Source of the DNA: Artocarpus heterophyllus
Taxonomy: Eukaryota > Streptophyta > Magnoliopsida > Rosales > Moraceae
NCBI GenBank assembly: GCA_025403435.1
Contig: JAJQZP010000259.1
Span: 744,001-808,000 of the forward strand
Direction of reading: 5' to 3'
DNA length: 64,000 nucleotides
The notes under the pieces were generated by a model. The model saw only the letters and a program-made list of their open reading frames with translations. It was not told the DNA's origin and searched no databases. This document shows positions 34,691 through 45,830 of this stretch, piece by piece. Made by a program: the position numbers and the translations under genes. How positions within the stretch are numbered: position 1 is the first letter of the stretch; each line of letters starts with the position of its first letter.

Positions 34691-35500
34691 AATCATTTCA
34701 GTTAGTAATTATTTATTTTTGTGTGTGATAAAATGTTGCCAGTGTGTTTATATTTTACATTGTTTTGCTTGATGTTAGATTTATCATTGTTAGTACATGG
34801 AAGTTTGTTGTACCAATTGGTTGAAATGTAATATACTATGTCCTTATATGTGAGTGTATATTTAGTTCAGTACTTATGGAATCCACCATTAATCAAGTAC
34901 TCGGGTGAAGTGATTGGCATGTTTTGTGAAGAAATTTCTAATGGGTTCTTCTTTTCTAAAACAATTGTAAGAGGCATAATGGTTGCCTTTAGTTATTTTG
35001 ACTTTTATGCAATATATCTATACATGTGATCAAATTGATGGAGTGAAAGTGGAATTTAGTAATTCCATTATGCTATATACTTGTTGATAGGCCTATAGTT
35101 TAGTTATTCGATACGTAGTATATACACATGAAACCACATCAGTGCTCATATATCTAATTACATTCAATGATTCTTTTAGCATGTGTAAGGCTCATATGAT
35201 TAAATATAGAGTATTGAAGTTGGTAAATAAGTTAGTTAGCTTATTTTCCAATATAAAAGATTTGCTTTTTGTTTTTATAAATTTTTTACTTTAGTGCACG
35301 ATTTTTATTAATAAGTTGATATCTGAGCATGTGTTTGTATATATATACATATACTCATAACTACCGATAATATATTTAGCTATTGATGTGTAAAGAAACC
35401 TATAATATTGAAGAGTCTCATATCTTCTTAAGTAGTTTATTATTAGATTTCCTTAGCAATATATGATGTTGTGATTTTGGTGGTCATTAAAATAGGTAAA
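34691..35500. other. CACTA-1 non-coding segment, probable intron
   Basis: AT-rich, no domain seen. It lies between the CT-rich leader and the first recognisable TNPA-like exon. An intron is the simplest reading, but splice sites were not established. Confidence 0.4.
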
Positions 35501-37413
35501 ATGTCTCAAGAGAGTGATAGTGACCACTATGAGGAGGAGTATAAAGAGTGCACTCCATCTTCCTCTCAATATAGCAAGGGAAAACAAGTTAATAAGCCAT
35601 GAAGGCGCACCAAATTCGATCCCAAAGTAGATTTTGAGCGAAGAGCTACTTTGATGAAAAAAGTTCATCGGTTGAAGAAAAAGGGTTTAAGAATATAAGT
35701 GACGCTTGGTGCACCCGACATTGAATTAGGTAGTTGGATTAATGTCCTTAGTTAAGAACATGTTCCTATATGGATTAAAGATTGGAGGTCTAAAGATTTG
35801 GACCAAGTAAAATATGTGATTTGTAGAGAGATTTATGAAGCTTTCACAGTGGAGGGGTGGTATAGGAAAAAGGCTTTGAAGGTTTGTGGCGAATTAGCAA
35901 AGGGGTTTAGATCCGACCTCTACGTTTCTTTTGTACAGCCATACCTTTCCACTTTGGACAACGATGAAAATATATATAAGCGGCCTCCAACGGTACTACA
36001 CTACTACCCCTTTATAAACGATGACGATTGAGAAGCTTTTGTGAAGTATCAACGTTCCGCTGAATTCCAACTGCTATCTGCTAACAGAAGAAAAATAAGA
36101 GTGAAAAATGAATACTGTTCTATGGTTGGCGGATTCAGATATAGAAAGCTCGAGCAATCATTGGTACGTTAATATCTTACTCCTATTACATATATCAATT
36201 ATTCTATCATTAATATGTTACTAACAAAGCATAATATAGTTATCTGAGACGGGCGTGCTACCAACATGGGAGGAGTTGTGGGTAAAATCACGTCAAGGTC
36301 TTGATAGACAGTTTAAAAATCCAAGAGTAGCACAAATTGGGAACTTGATTGTAAGTTTATTGAACTCAAATTATCAATTTGTAATTTAATACCTATTGAA
36401 GAATATTAAGAATAACTTGGTTTGTTGTTGTTTTACAAGATAAGTACACAATGCAACAAAGTCAAGGGACCTTTTAGTCTGTCGGTAACGATGACATATT
36501 GACGAGGGCACTAGGGAAACCAAAACATTCAAGATGTGTTCATGGTCAATCAAAGTATGTGAAGTAGTCTCAATACTTCGACCTCCAACCAAGTTCAAAA
36601 TTCAATTCCCATATGTTGAAGATGCAAATGGAAATTGCAAAACTATAAGGCCTTGTGACTGAGTTCATTTCCCAAGGATGTCCCAAATTGACAGTTGAGA
36701 GCATCTCACAGCGCAACAACTTTAAGGCTAGCTATAACCCTCCCGGCAATGTAGTAGAAGCTGTACAAGCTCTAAAGTCCAATTGTCACCTCATCGTCAA
36801 GAGCCCGAACAATATCAAGAATGTAGGCTCTTTGTTGATGATAAAATTAATGGTAGGTGTGCACTTGTTCCGTTTGGAAAGGAGTGGATGGAGAGTCTTT
36901 CAACTGATATACTCCATGAAAGACACTTAGGGGATGAAAAATTTCGCATTAGGATCATTACCATTAGAGTTAGAATAACTGAATTGCATGTTCCGACGTT
37001 TGAAGCGACAACTATAGGTGAAGCTACCAAAAACTACGTCACATGGCCAAAGAGGTTAATTGAAGTTGTTGCAATGACAAAGATGAGTTGAGCACCTAGC
37101 CACGTTCCACAAGATCTAGGGGAAAAATCACCAAAAAAAGAAAAGTTCTACAAAAGCAAGACAATCACAGCCTGAGGTAGAGCAAGAAAAAGAACAATCC
37201 ATTGCAAATAAGCCACTACTTGAATTTAACTTCTCTTCAGGACCTCCAGAATTTATGCAGATGTCTTTATATGCATATCCTTTCATACGCAATGGGTTGA
37301 TGATTTAGTGCCCAATACTGGGAAATATTATTGGTAATGAATTGTCTATCTATGTGGGGTATAGAGACATTTACTACTTCATCACCTTTGGTCAAATAGG
37401 GGCGACTTGTATC
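35501..37413 (+). pseudogene. CACTA-1 TNPA-like gene, split by CACTA-2
   Basis: The start MSQESDSDHYEEEYK at 35501 is chosen for its acidic N-terminus. Motifs follow: GSWINVLS, VPIWIKDWRSKD, FTVEGWYRKKALKVCGELAKGFRSDLY, then KYQRSAEFQLLSANRRKIRVKNEY. The last is typical of plant Ptta/En/Spm TNPA-like proteins that bind subterminal repeats. Later exons give LPTWEELWVKSRQG, ALGKPKHSRCVHGQSKYV-type sequence, and a conserved module FRIRIITIRVRITELHVP, then YVTWPKRLIEV. Stops (after VNKP, RI, VLS and NDDD) and shifts break it. Reading continues after the nested element at 44832. Confidence 0.75.
37411..37413. repeat. Target-site duplication, left copy (CACTA-2)
   Basis: ATC, repeated at 44829-44831. 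CACTA-type insertions make 3-bp duplications. Confidence 0.8.
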
Positions 37414-37439
37414 GACTACAAGAAATTATTGATTACATG

Positions 37440-37700
37440 ACTTTTATTTCACGACCGTTTCCTAAAAACCGTTGTGGTAAGGTGAAAAAAGCATGGCAAG
37501 TTAAAAAGGAAGACTGTTGTGGGATGGGCCCTGAGCTACCATGACGGTTTTTTGAAAAACTATCATGGAAGAAGTAAGCTACCACGACGGTTTTTTGAAA
37601 AACTATTGTGGTTGCTCATTTATTCCACGACGGTTTTTTGAAAAACTATCATGGTATCTATTAGCATATTCCATGAAAAAAGTCGTCATGGTAGCATACT
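37440..37700. repeat. CACTA-2 left subterminal palindromic repeats
   Basis: Units of CCACGACGGTTTTTTG paired with AAAAACTATCATGG recur at least five times in inverted pairs. Confidence 0.9.
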
Positions 37701-38132
37701 TAAAACCCCTTTTTCCCACCTCGATATTTAGACACAATTCAAAAACACACTTCACAAATACAAATATAGACCCGTCCGAATCAGCTGTCGCTGTTTCTCT
37801 CTGCCTCCACACTCCTTAATCTCAGCCCAAATTGTAAGTTTTCATTAGAAATTGATAAATTGTTGTTAATTGTGTCGTATAATTAATCAGAAATTGATAA
37901 ATAGTTGTTGATTTTGTTGTTTATTCCGTGAAATTTGTATTGTGGATCATGGGTATGATTTCTTCGTTTTATAATGAGTATGTGTAACTTGTTTTATGAT
38001 GGTTCATGTTTTTGTTTTAATTATGAGTTATTAATATATAAAGGTGGGTATATATATAAATTGTGAAATTAATTTTAATTGAATATTTGCTATTTGTTAT
38101 TTTGATTTAGGAATTGCAAAATAGATAAGAAA

Positions 38133-41100
38133 TGGATGTGGGATTTTTTATTGTCTAGAGAGTATGTCAATGGTGTGGAAGAGTTCTTGGATTTTCCCAA
38201 AAATCATGCCAATGGTGATAAAATTTGGTGTCCTTGTGTTGAAACCATAAATTGCATCCAATTCCAACTGTTAGATGACATTTATTTCGAAATGAAATAT
38301 AAGTAGTTATCAAACGTGACATTTTCATGGCGAGTCTAATTTCAACCCAACTTTACTAAGTAAAGAAAAGCAAGCAATTGTGGAGGATAATATAGAGGAT
38401 CACGATAATATGGTTGACATGGTCAATGATTTAGAAGAACACTTTGTGCACCGTCGGATTTATTTGAGACAATGATGAATGATGCAGAGACACCCGTGTA
38501 TGAAAAGAGTAACAATTTCACTAAATTGTCTGCTTTAGTTGGATTATGGAATTTGAAAGCGTCGGGTGGGTGGTCAAATTCTAGTTCCACAAAGCTGTTG
38601 GAATTTTTAGGAAGGCTTCTACTAGAGGGTAATAAATTACCAACTAGTATGTATGAGGCTCAAAAGACTTTAAGCACTTTGAGAATGGATTATGAGAAAA
38701 TTCATGCTTGTGAAAATGATTGTGCTCTCTATAGGCATAAGTATGAGGACAAGAATTATTGTCCAGTTTGTCAACAAGCAAGGCGGAAGAAAGGAAAGGA
38801 ACCAAAAGACGACAAGAATGGAGTGCCAAAGAAAGTGTTATGGTACATCCCACCGATACCACATTTGAGGTGTTTATTCAAAAACCCAGAATATGCCAAG
38901 AATTTGACATGGCATTATGACAAAAGAGTGGATTATGGTGTGCTTAGACACTCAACGGATTCACCACAATGGAAAACTTTTGAAGCCGATCATCCCAACT
39001 TTAGTGCGGATCCAAGAAACATACATTTCGCTTTGTCGACGGATGGAATGAACCCAAATGGTAACATGAGTAGTAGGTATAGCACTTGGCCTGTAATACT
39101 CGTTAACTATAATCTCCCTCTGAAGATGTGCATGAAGCGGAAGTTTTTAATGTTGTCTTTATTGATTTTAGGTCCCCACCAACCAGGCAGTGACATTGAT
39201 TTATACTTGGCACCGTTAATCGATGACCTAAAAAAGTTGTGGGAAAATGGAGTTGAAGTTAGAGATGCTTACCGAAAAGAGACGTTCACACTCCGTGTGA
39301 TGTTGATATGGACAATTAATGACTTCCATGCATATGGCAATTTATCTGGTTATTCGGTGAAGAGTTCTATTGGTTGTCCTATTTGCATGATGGAAACGTC
39401 TCACAAACGGTTGAAGAATGGAAAGAAAACCATTTTTCTTGGTCATAGAAGATGGTTGCCAAGAGATCATTGCTACCCATAAACAAAAGAAAGCCTTTGA
39501 TGGCAACAGTGAAGAAAGAGACCCTCCTCGCCCTTTGACAGGTGAACAAATATTTGAAATGGTAAAAGATATAAGAGTCATATTTGGTAAGAGAAAACAA
39601 GGTAAGGACAAACCGCCAAATGATGGACCATGGAAAAAAAGATCAATCTTCCTTAATCTTCCCCACTGGAAGACATTTTTTGTTTGTCATTGCTTGGATG
39701 TTATGCATATTGAGAAAAACGTTTGTGAATCCGTAGTCGGCACATTGCTTGACATTCTGGGCAAGACTAAGGATGGTGAAAAAGCTTTGTTGGATCTCAT
39801 GGAAATGGAGATTAAGCCTAATTTGTTTCCCGAGAAAAGAAGGAACCATACTTACTTACCTCCGGCAAAGCACACGTTATCTAGAGCGGAAAAGAGAAAG
39901 CTCTGTGAATGGCTTGCTTCACTAAAAGTGCTAGATGGGCATTCTTCAAACTTTGAAAAGTTGGTGTCAGTGAAGGATTTGAAACTTATTGGCATGAAAA
40001 CACATGATTGTCATGTGTTGATGCAGCAATTACTACCACTTGCTTTGCAGGGAATTCTAACAAAGGATGTGAGATTTGCAATTTTCAAGCTGTGCTCGTT
40101 CTTCAATTTAATATGCTCGAAGGTCATTGATCCACTTGTGATAGATTCACTACAATCGGAGTTGGTACAAACCTTATGCATGCTTGAAAAGTATTTTCCA
40201 CCGGTATTTTTTGGCATCATGATTCATTTAATGGTGCACTTAGTACGTGAAGTTAAGTTATGCAGACCGGTGTATTTGAGATAGTTGTACCCATTTGAAA
40301 GATATATGAAGGTTTTGAAGGGCTATGTGAAGAATCAAAATAGGCTGGAGGAATGTATTGTAGAAAGTTACATAGCTGAGGAATCGGTTGAATTTTGCTC
40401 CGAGTACCTATCTAATGCAGACACAATTGGGGTGCTAAAGACTATAAATATTAAGGCTAGGGGACTATCTACGCGCAATCCTTCATCCGTAAATCGAGAG
40501 GATTGGGAGCAAGCTTGTCTTTATGTCTTGCACAATGCTAATGAAGTGGAGCCTTTCATTGAGGTGCACGTGAACGAATTAAAAAAAGCATACCCAAAAA
40601 GAGCAAGAAATGAGAAGTGGTTGCAAGATGAACACAACTGGACCTTTCGTTTGTGGATTAAAGCACACATTTATGGCAAGTGCTCCACATCACAAGATAG
40701 AGGCATGTCATAGGAGTTGAAGAACCTAGCTAGAGGACCGTCGTCAGTAGTTACAAGGTACACTTCATATTCCATAAATGGTTACACTTTCTACACTCAC
40801 GAAAGGGATGAGAAGCATCTGATGCAAAATAGCTATGTGACTCTCCGTGCTAAGGCTATGGGACCATGAACTACTTTGGTTTCGTTTGAAGATATTTGGG
40901 AACTTGATTATAGGGGATTATGCATAGCACTTTTTAAGTGCAAGTGGGCCAACAATAACTATGTTAAAAACGACAATGACGGCATCACGATGGTTGACTT
41001 TAGAAGATTGGAATACAAGAATGATCCCTTCATTATGGCATCACAAGTAATCCAAGTTTTTTATACTACAGATCCCCAAGACATGGAGTTGTCTCCAGTC

Positions 41101-41212
41101 ATCCCAGCAAAGCCAAGAATAGTTATTGAGGGTGAAGAAGTTGATGAAGATTGCGCAAACATCCCTTCATTCACAAAGGGATTGCCACTGGTTGAAGAGA
41201 TAGATAATTTTT
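38133..41212 (+). pseudogene. CACTA-2 TNP2-type transposase, broken
   Basis: The likely start is MDVGFFIV at 38133, then EYVNGVEEFLDFPKNHANGDKI. The long open core is at 38472-39482 (LWYIPPIPHLRCLF, DSPQWKTFEADHPNFSADP, ALSTDGMNPNGNMSSRYS, TWPVILVNYNLPL, LGPHQPGSDIDLYLAPLIDDL, GCPICMMETSHKRL). A one-base insertion near 39478 shifts to 39418-40284 (HCLDVMHIEKNVCESVVGT, LPPAKHTLSRAEKRKLCEWL). A stop at 40282 replaces Trp before YPFERYMKVLKGYVKNQN. Another near 40711 falls where CACTA-1 has Gln. A deletion at about 40860 precedes the DUF4216-like end. The family role is excision and insertion at the terminal repeats. Better preserved than CACTA-1. Confidence 0.87.
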
Positions 41213-41310
41213 AAGATGATGTTTTGCACTTGCTTCGCGAAGATGTGGAATGGATATGTATTGAGGAACCAATGAAAAAAAGATAAAAAGATGAGCATCA
41301 ATAATTTGTA

Positions 41311-41748
41311 TATATGTTAATTTACTTGTAAAATTTTTCTTTAATTTATTGCATATTTCAATATTTTCTCAATTTTATATATTTATCTATAGTTAAATTT
41401 CTAGTGAAAACAAAGATAAAGTATACATTCTAGGCCATTGGATGCTTAACACACAAGCTAGCCACCCTGGTCAGCAAAGAATATTATGTGTGTAAGAAAA
41501 ATTTAAGACAATTTTTTACGACGGTTTTCTATATGTTAATATACTTGTAAAATTTTTCTTTAATTTTTTGCATTTTTCAATATTTTCTTAATTTTTATAT
41601 ATCTATCTATAGTTAAATTTCTAGTGAAAACGAAGATAAAGTATACATTCTGGGCCATGGGATGCTTAACACACAAGTTAGCCACCCTAGGCAGCAAAGA
41701 ATATTATGTGTGTAAGAAAAATTTAAGACAATTTTTTACGACGGTTTT
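41311..41748. repeat. 219-bp tandem duplication
   Basis: Two near-identical units, 41311-41529 and 41530-41748, both starting TATATGTTAAT and ending in TTTTTTACGACGGTTTT. CACTA-1 has a single copy at the matching place. Confidence 0.93.
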
Positions 41749-41910
41749 TGGGAAAACCGTCGTGGATAGTATTTTCCACGACGGTTTTTGTAAAAGCCGT
41801 CATGGAAAGCTTTTAACAGTGTTAAAAATACTGTGGAAAGCAGTTCTTTCCACGACGGTTTTTGCAAAAACCATCGTGGAAGAGCAGTCTTTAAACCGTT
41901 GTGGAAGATT
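41516..41910. repeat. CACTA-2 internal array of subterminal-type repeats
   Basis: ACGACGGTTTTTGGGAAAACC and related units, in inverted pairs, lie in the region between the two genes (mostly 41735-41910). Confidence 0.87.
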
Positions 41911-41959
41911 CCAATTTTTTTCCTTCAATTTTTGAAATTCACGCCACCCCCACCATAAT

Positions 41960-42290
41960 TGTATGCATGCCCTCTCTCTAAGGCCATTCCTCACTCTCTC
42001 TCTCAAATCCCTCTTTCTCTCTCTCTAAAATCCGACCTCCCTCTGTCGCCATCTTCTCCACGGTGCCGCCATAGCCTACACGCCGTCGGTAAGCTCCACC
42101 TCCCTCTCTCTCCTCTTCCCCCTCGCCCCATCCACCACCCCCCCTCACCCCCCCCATCCCCTTGCCCCCTCCCACCACCCCCTACCCACCTGCCCCCTAC
42201 CCACCCGCCCCCTAACCCCAGGCCCCCCACCCGTCCCCACCCACCCCAGCCCCCCCACTGCGACCCCCCCACCCCCTCGCCCACTCTTCA
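41960..42290 (+). other. CT-rich to C-rich putative leader of the second CACTA-2 gene
   Basis: CTCTCTCT blocks are followed by long C runs (CCCCCCC at several places, 42120-42280). The minus strand is correspondingly G-run rich. The proline-rich open frame here is treated as low complexity, not as a protein. Confidence 0.55.
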
Positions 42291-43540
42291 AATTACATAT
42301 ATCAATTTTTCTATCATTACTATGTTACTAACATAGCGTAACATAGTTTGCAAAGACCGGAGTGCTACTAACACAGGAGGAGTTATGGGTAAAATCACGT
42401 CGAGGTCCCAATGGCCACTTAAAAATTCCAAAAGTAGTAGAAATTGGGAACTTGATTGTAAGTTTACTAAACACGAACAATTAATTTGTAATTTAATACA
42501 GGTGGATGAAGGATTGCTTGAATGACATGGCTGTGTTGTTATTTTACAGGATGAATACATAACGTAACAAAGTCAAGGGAGCTTCCAATCGATCAGTAAT
42601 GATGACATTTTGATGAGGGCACTAGGGAAACCGGAACATTCAGGACATGTTCGCGGTCAATCGAAGTATGTGAAGCAGTCTCAATACTTTGACCTCCAAT
42701 CAGCTACTTCAAAATTGAATTCCCAAATATCGAAGATGTAGATGGAGATTGTAGAACTGCGGGGTCTTGTGACCGAGCTCATTTCCCAAGGACATGCCAA
42801 GTCAACGGATGATAGCATCTCACAATGCAACAGCTTCAAAGCTAGTTGTAACCCTCCCAATAATGTAGCAGAAGCTCCAGAAGTCCAATTGTCACCTCCT
42901 CATTAGGAGCCCGAACAATGTAAGCTCTTTATTGAGGATAGAGTTAATGGTGGGTGTGCACTTGTTGCGCTTAGGAAGGTGTGAATGGAAAGTCTTCCAA
43001 CTGATATAGTTCATGGACGACTATTAGGGGAAGAGAACATGCACGTTAGCATCACTACCATCAGAGTTAGAATAGCTGAATTGCTTGTTCCAACACTTGA
43101 AGCAACAACTATGGGTGAAGCAGTAGGAAGCTTCATCGTATGGCCGAAGTGGTTGGTTAAAGTCATCACATTGACAGAGACGAGTCGAGCGCCTAGCCAT
43201 GTTCCATAAGATCTAAGCGAAAAGAAATGTAGAAAAAAGAAAAGCTCTACAAAAGCAAGAGAATCACAACCTGAGGTAGAACAAGAATAAAAACAAACCA
43301 TTGCTAATGAGCAATTGCCTGCATTTAAGTTTGCTTCATTACCTCCAGAATTTATGCAGTTGGCTCTATATGCACATTCTTTCATGCGCGATGGGTCAAC
43401 GATTTAGTGCCCGATACCAGAAAATGGCACTGGCAATGAATTGCTTATCTATGTGGGGTATGAAGATGTTCACCACTTCATCAACTTTGATAAAATTAGG
43501 GCAAATTATATCCTGTATGCCTCAGGTAATAACTCCATCC
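42291..43540 (+). pseudogene. CACTA-2 TNPA-like gene, N-terminal exons deleted
   Basis: Sequence resumes at an intron and exon matching CACTA-1 from 36186 onward. Motifs are ALGKPEHSGHVRGQSKYVKQ, ISQGHAKSTDDSISQCN, FNPP-like repeats, ISITTIRVRIAELLVP-type sequence (at 43050: HVSITTIRVRIAELLVP), VGSFIVWPKWLVKV, then SLPPEFMQLALYAHSFMRDG and ELLIYVGYEDVHHFINFDKI. The whole N-terminal part, including the KYQRSAEFQLL region present in CACTA-1, is missing. Stops occur in most exons. Confidence 0.7.
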
Positions 43541-43599
43541 TTATTTCATATTTTAAAAATATAGGTAAAGTTGTAAGGTGCTTTAAAATAATTGACTGC

Positions 43600-44200
43600 A
43601 CTATTTTTTATTGTAGTTTTTTGGCGTAATATTGTGAACTTCAAGGCATGGCGCAAAATTTCAGCTTCATATCTCCGACCATTGTTTCAAGTGCTGCAAG
43701 AGACCTACAGAGTGATTATACAGAGCGTGCCACATCACTCCTCCACCTATTAGCTCAAGCACCGAGGGGGAAATTATTCTTCCTGCCATACAATGTTGGA
43801 GAACATTGGATGTTGGGACTTATTTTGCCATGGAAGGACCAAATATATTGGTTTGACCCCCTCAGACACCCACCACTTGAGGATTTCGTATCAGTTACGA
43901 GATTGTAAGTATTAATGTTCTCTTATAAAATTAATTGTTTTTAGTCCCACATAATTTTATCGTCTATTAATTTATTATTTAAACATGACACATTGTTAGG
44001 GCGCTTAACGATTGGAAGCTTCAAGTGGGAAGCGATGTTACAAACCGACCGAACAGAATGCTATATTCCAAACATAAGTGTCTAAGACAATAAGAAAACA
44101 TAGAATGTGGTTTTTTTATTATACATTTCATGCAGGATATAATTACAAGTGGTATACAAGCCTTAAGAAAAAAAAGATTTTTATATACATACAGATAAAC
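43600..44200 (+). pseudogene. CACTA-2 Ulp1-like C48 peptidase module
   Basis: An exon with YNVGEHWMLGLILPWKDQIYWFDPLRHPP is followed by a GT...AG intron (about 43906-43999), then an exon with ALNDWKL and NIECGFFIIHFMQDI. EHW supplies the catalytic His, WFDPL the Asp and ECG the Cys of the Ulp1/SENP deSUMOylase fold. A stop lies just before ENIECG. It probably forms the C-terminal part of the TNPA-like gene. Ulp1-like modules are known in plant DNA transposons, but their role there is unsettled. Confidence 0.75.
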
Positions 44201-44439
44201 ATGACGTTAGATTAGAGTAGGTACAATTTGTAAATAGGCATGTGCTCTTTAGATAGGTACACGTCATAGTAGATTAGCAAATTGCTCAAAATAGCTAGAT
44301 CTTGTAAATACCTTGTAATTTTTAATATACACCAATTATTGTATGCAATTAGGGCTTTGATGCAATGGATGAACACATGGGACTAGCCATCCCGTGGGAA
44401 ATAAAAATTTTTGGAGATTTTCTTTTGTGGAAAATAACA
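44201..44439. other. CACTA-2 3' non-coding segment
   Basis: AT-rich tail after the peptidase module, similar to 45461-45745 of CACTA-1. No open frame. Confidence 0.6.
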
Positions 44440-44828
44440 ATTTTCGACGATGGTTTTTGATGAAACTATCATAGAAACTTAGGGTTCCATAAATCAAAAA
44501 CCGTCATGGAACCCTAGGGTTTCCATGACGGATTATTCAAAAACTGTCGTGAATAAACCGTCATGGAAACCGTAGGGTTCCACTATGGTTTCGTCAAAAA
44601 CCGTCATGGAACCCTAGGTTTCCACGACGGTTTTTGATGAAACTGTCATGGAAAATCACTCCATATATCCCTTTCCCGTGTCAATTCTTCTATTACACGA
44701 CGGTAAAAAACCGTCATGAAAACTTCATGTTGTATTACGACAAAAGTTTTCAAGACGGTTTTTTAACTGTCGTGAAATTTTTCCACGACGGCTATAAACT
44801 GCCATGGAATTCACATTTTGTAGTAGTG
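44440..44828. repeat. CACTA-2 right subterminal repeats and terminal repeat
   Basis: At least eight units of CCACGACGGTTTTTGATG and reverse-complement forms, ending in TTTTGTAGTAGTG at 44828. Confidence 0.9.
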
Positions 44829-44831
44829 ATC
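44829..44831. repeat. Target-site duplication, right copy (CACTA-2)
   Basis: ATC, matching 37411-37413. Confidence 0.8.
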
Positions 44832-45520
44832 ATGGTATAACTCAGGTAATAACACTATCCTTAATTTTTAATTTTTTCTATTGAGAGTTGTAAGGTATTT
44901 TCAAATAATTGAGTGTATTGTTTTTTATTGTAGCTTTTTGGAGAATATTGTGAACTTCAAGGTAAGGCACACAATTTCAGTTTCATATCTCTGGCAATTG
45001 CTTCAAGTGCTACAAGAGACTTATAGAGTGATTGTAGAGAGCATGCCACGTCACTCCTCCATCTATTAGCTTAAGCACCAAGGGAGAAATTATTCTTCTT
45101 GCCATACAATGTTGGAGAAGTTTGGATGTTGGCAGTTATTGTACCATGGGAGGACCAAATATATTGGTTTGATCCCCTCGAACACCTACCACGTGATGAT
45201 TTTGTATCACTCACAAGATTGTAAGTATGAATTTTTCTTATAAAATTAATTGTGTTAAGCTTTACATAATTGTATTGTCTATGAATTCATTTAATCATGA
45301 CACATTGTTAGAGTACTTAACGATTGGAAGCTTTAAGCGGGCAGTGGTATAACATTCCGACTGAATGGAACACTATATTCCAAACATAAGTGTCCAAGAC
45401 AACAAGGAAACATAGAATGCGGTTCTTTTATTTTACATTTCATGCAGGATATAATTAATAGTGGTATACAAGCCCTAGCAAAAAAAGAATTTTATGTACA
45501 TATGGATATAAATGAAGTTA
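44832..45520 (+). pseudogene. CACTA-1 Ulp1-like C48 peptidase module, 3' part of the split gene
   Basis: Homologous to 43518-44200. It reads NFSFISLAIASSATRDL, LLHLLA, LFFLPYNVGEVWMLAVIVPWE, IYWFDPLEHLPRDDFVS, an intron, then VLNDWKL, PRQQGNIECGSFILHFMQDI. The Asp and Cys boxes remain, but the catalytic His codon is now Val (GEVW at about 45114-45125). Two stops occur in the first exon. The upstream half of this gene is on the other side of CACTA-2. Confidence 0.75.
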
Positions 45521-45744
45521 GGATAGAGTGGGTATAATTTATAAATAGGTAGTCATTTTTAGATAGAGATAGTAGATAAATGATTGTGCAAAATAGTTCA
45601 AATGTAAATGATCTTGTAAATACCTTGTAATTGCAATATACTTCATTTTTTGTATACAATCAGGGCCTTGTTGTAATAGATAACTCATGGGACTAGTCAT
45701 CCTGTAAGAAATAAAAAATTTTGACAATCGTTTTGTGCAATACC

Positions 45745-45830
45745 AAATTTCCATGATGGTTTTAGCAAAAAACCATCGTGAAAATTGTACCTTACATAAC
45801 ATAAAAACCGTCATGTAAAGGGCACGTTTA
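45745..45830. repeat. CACTA-1 right subterminal repeats (short)
   Basis: CCATGATGGTTTTAGC with AAAAACCATCGTG, then AAAAACCGTCATG. Only three units are visible, and no terminal TAGTG follows. Confidence 0.75.

Larger units (their letters stand above)
37414..44828 (+). mobile_element. CACTA-2: En/Spm-type transposon nested in CACTA-1
   Basis: The left end reads GACTACAAGAAATTA, one base off the expected CACTAC start. The right end, in reverse complement, reads CACTACTACAAAATG. Both ends carry subterminal repeats and a 3-bp ATC duplication flanks the element. Excision in silico joins TTGTATC to ATGGTATAACTCAGG, matching CACTA-2's own intact copy at 43503-43530 and confirming the borders. It has the same gene order as CACTA-1 and is 7.4 kb long. 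Confidence 0.9.
30092..45830 (+). mobile_element. CACTA-1: En/Spm-type DNA transposon, carrying nested CACTA-2
   Basis: The left end starts CACTATAAAAAAATTG at 30092 and is followed by subterminal repeats. Inside are a TNP2-type transposase gene, an internal repeat array, and a second gene with TNPA-like and Ulp1-like parts, which CACTA-2 splits at 37413/44829. The right part (44832 to about 45830) holds the rest of the Ulp1-like gene and a short subterminal array. No right TIR with TAGTG was identified, so the right border is approximate and the end may be lost. Confidence 0.8.

Noticed and set aside
34385..34705. Proline-rich or glycine-rich open frames (plus and minus) in the CT-rich tract
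   Set aside because: Open in several frames at once because of low-complexity sequence with few stops. No conserved order between the two CACTA copies and no domain. Treated as leader DNA.
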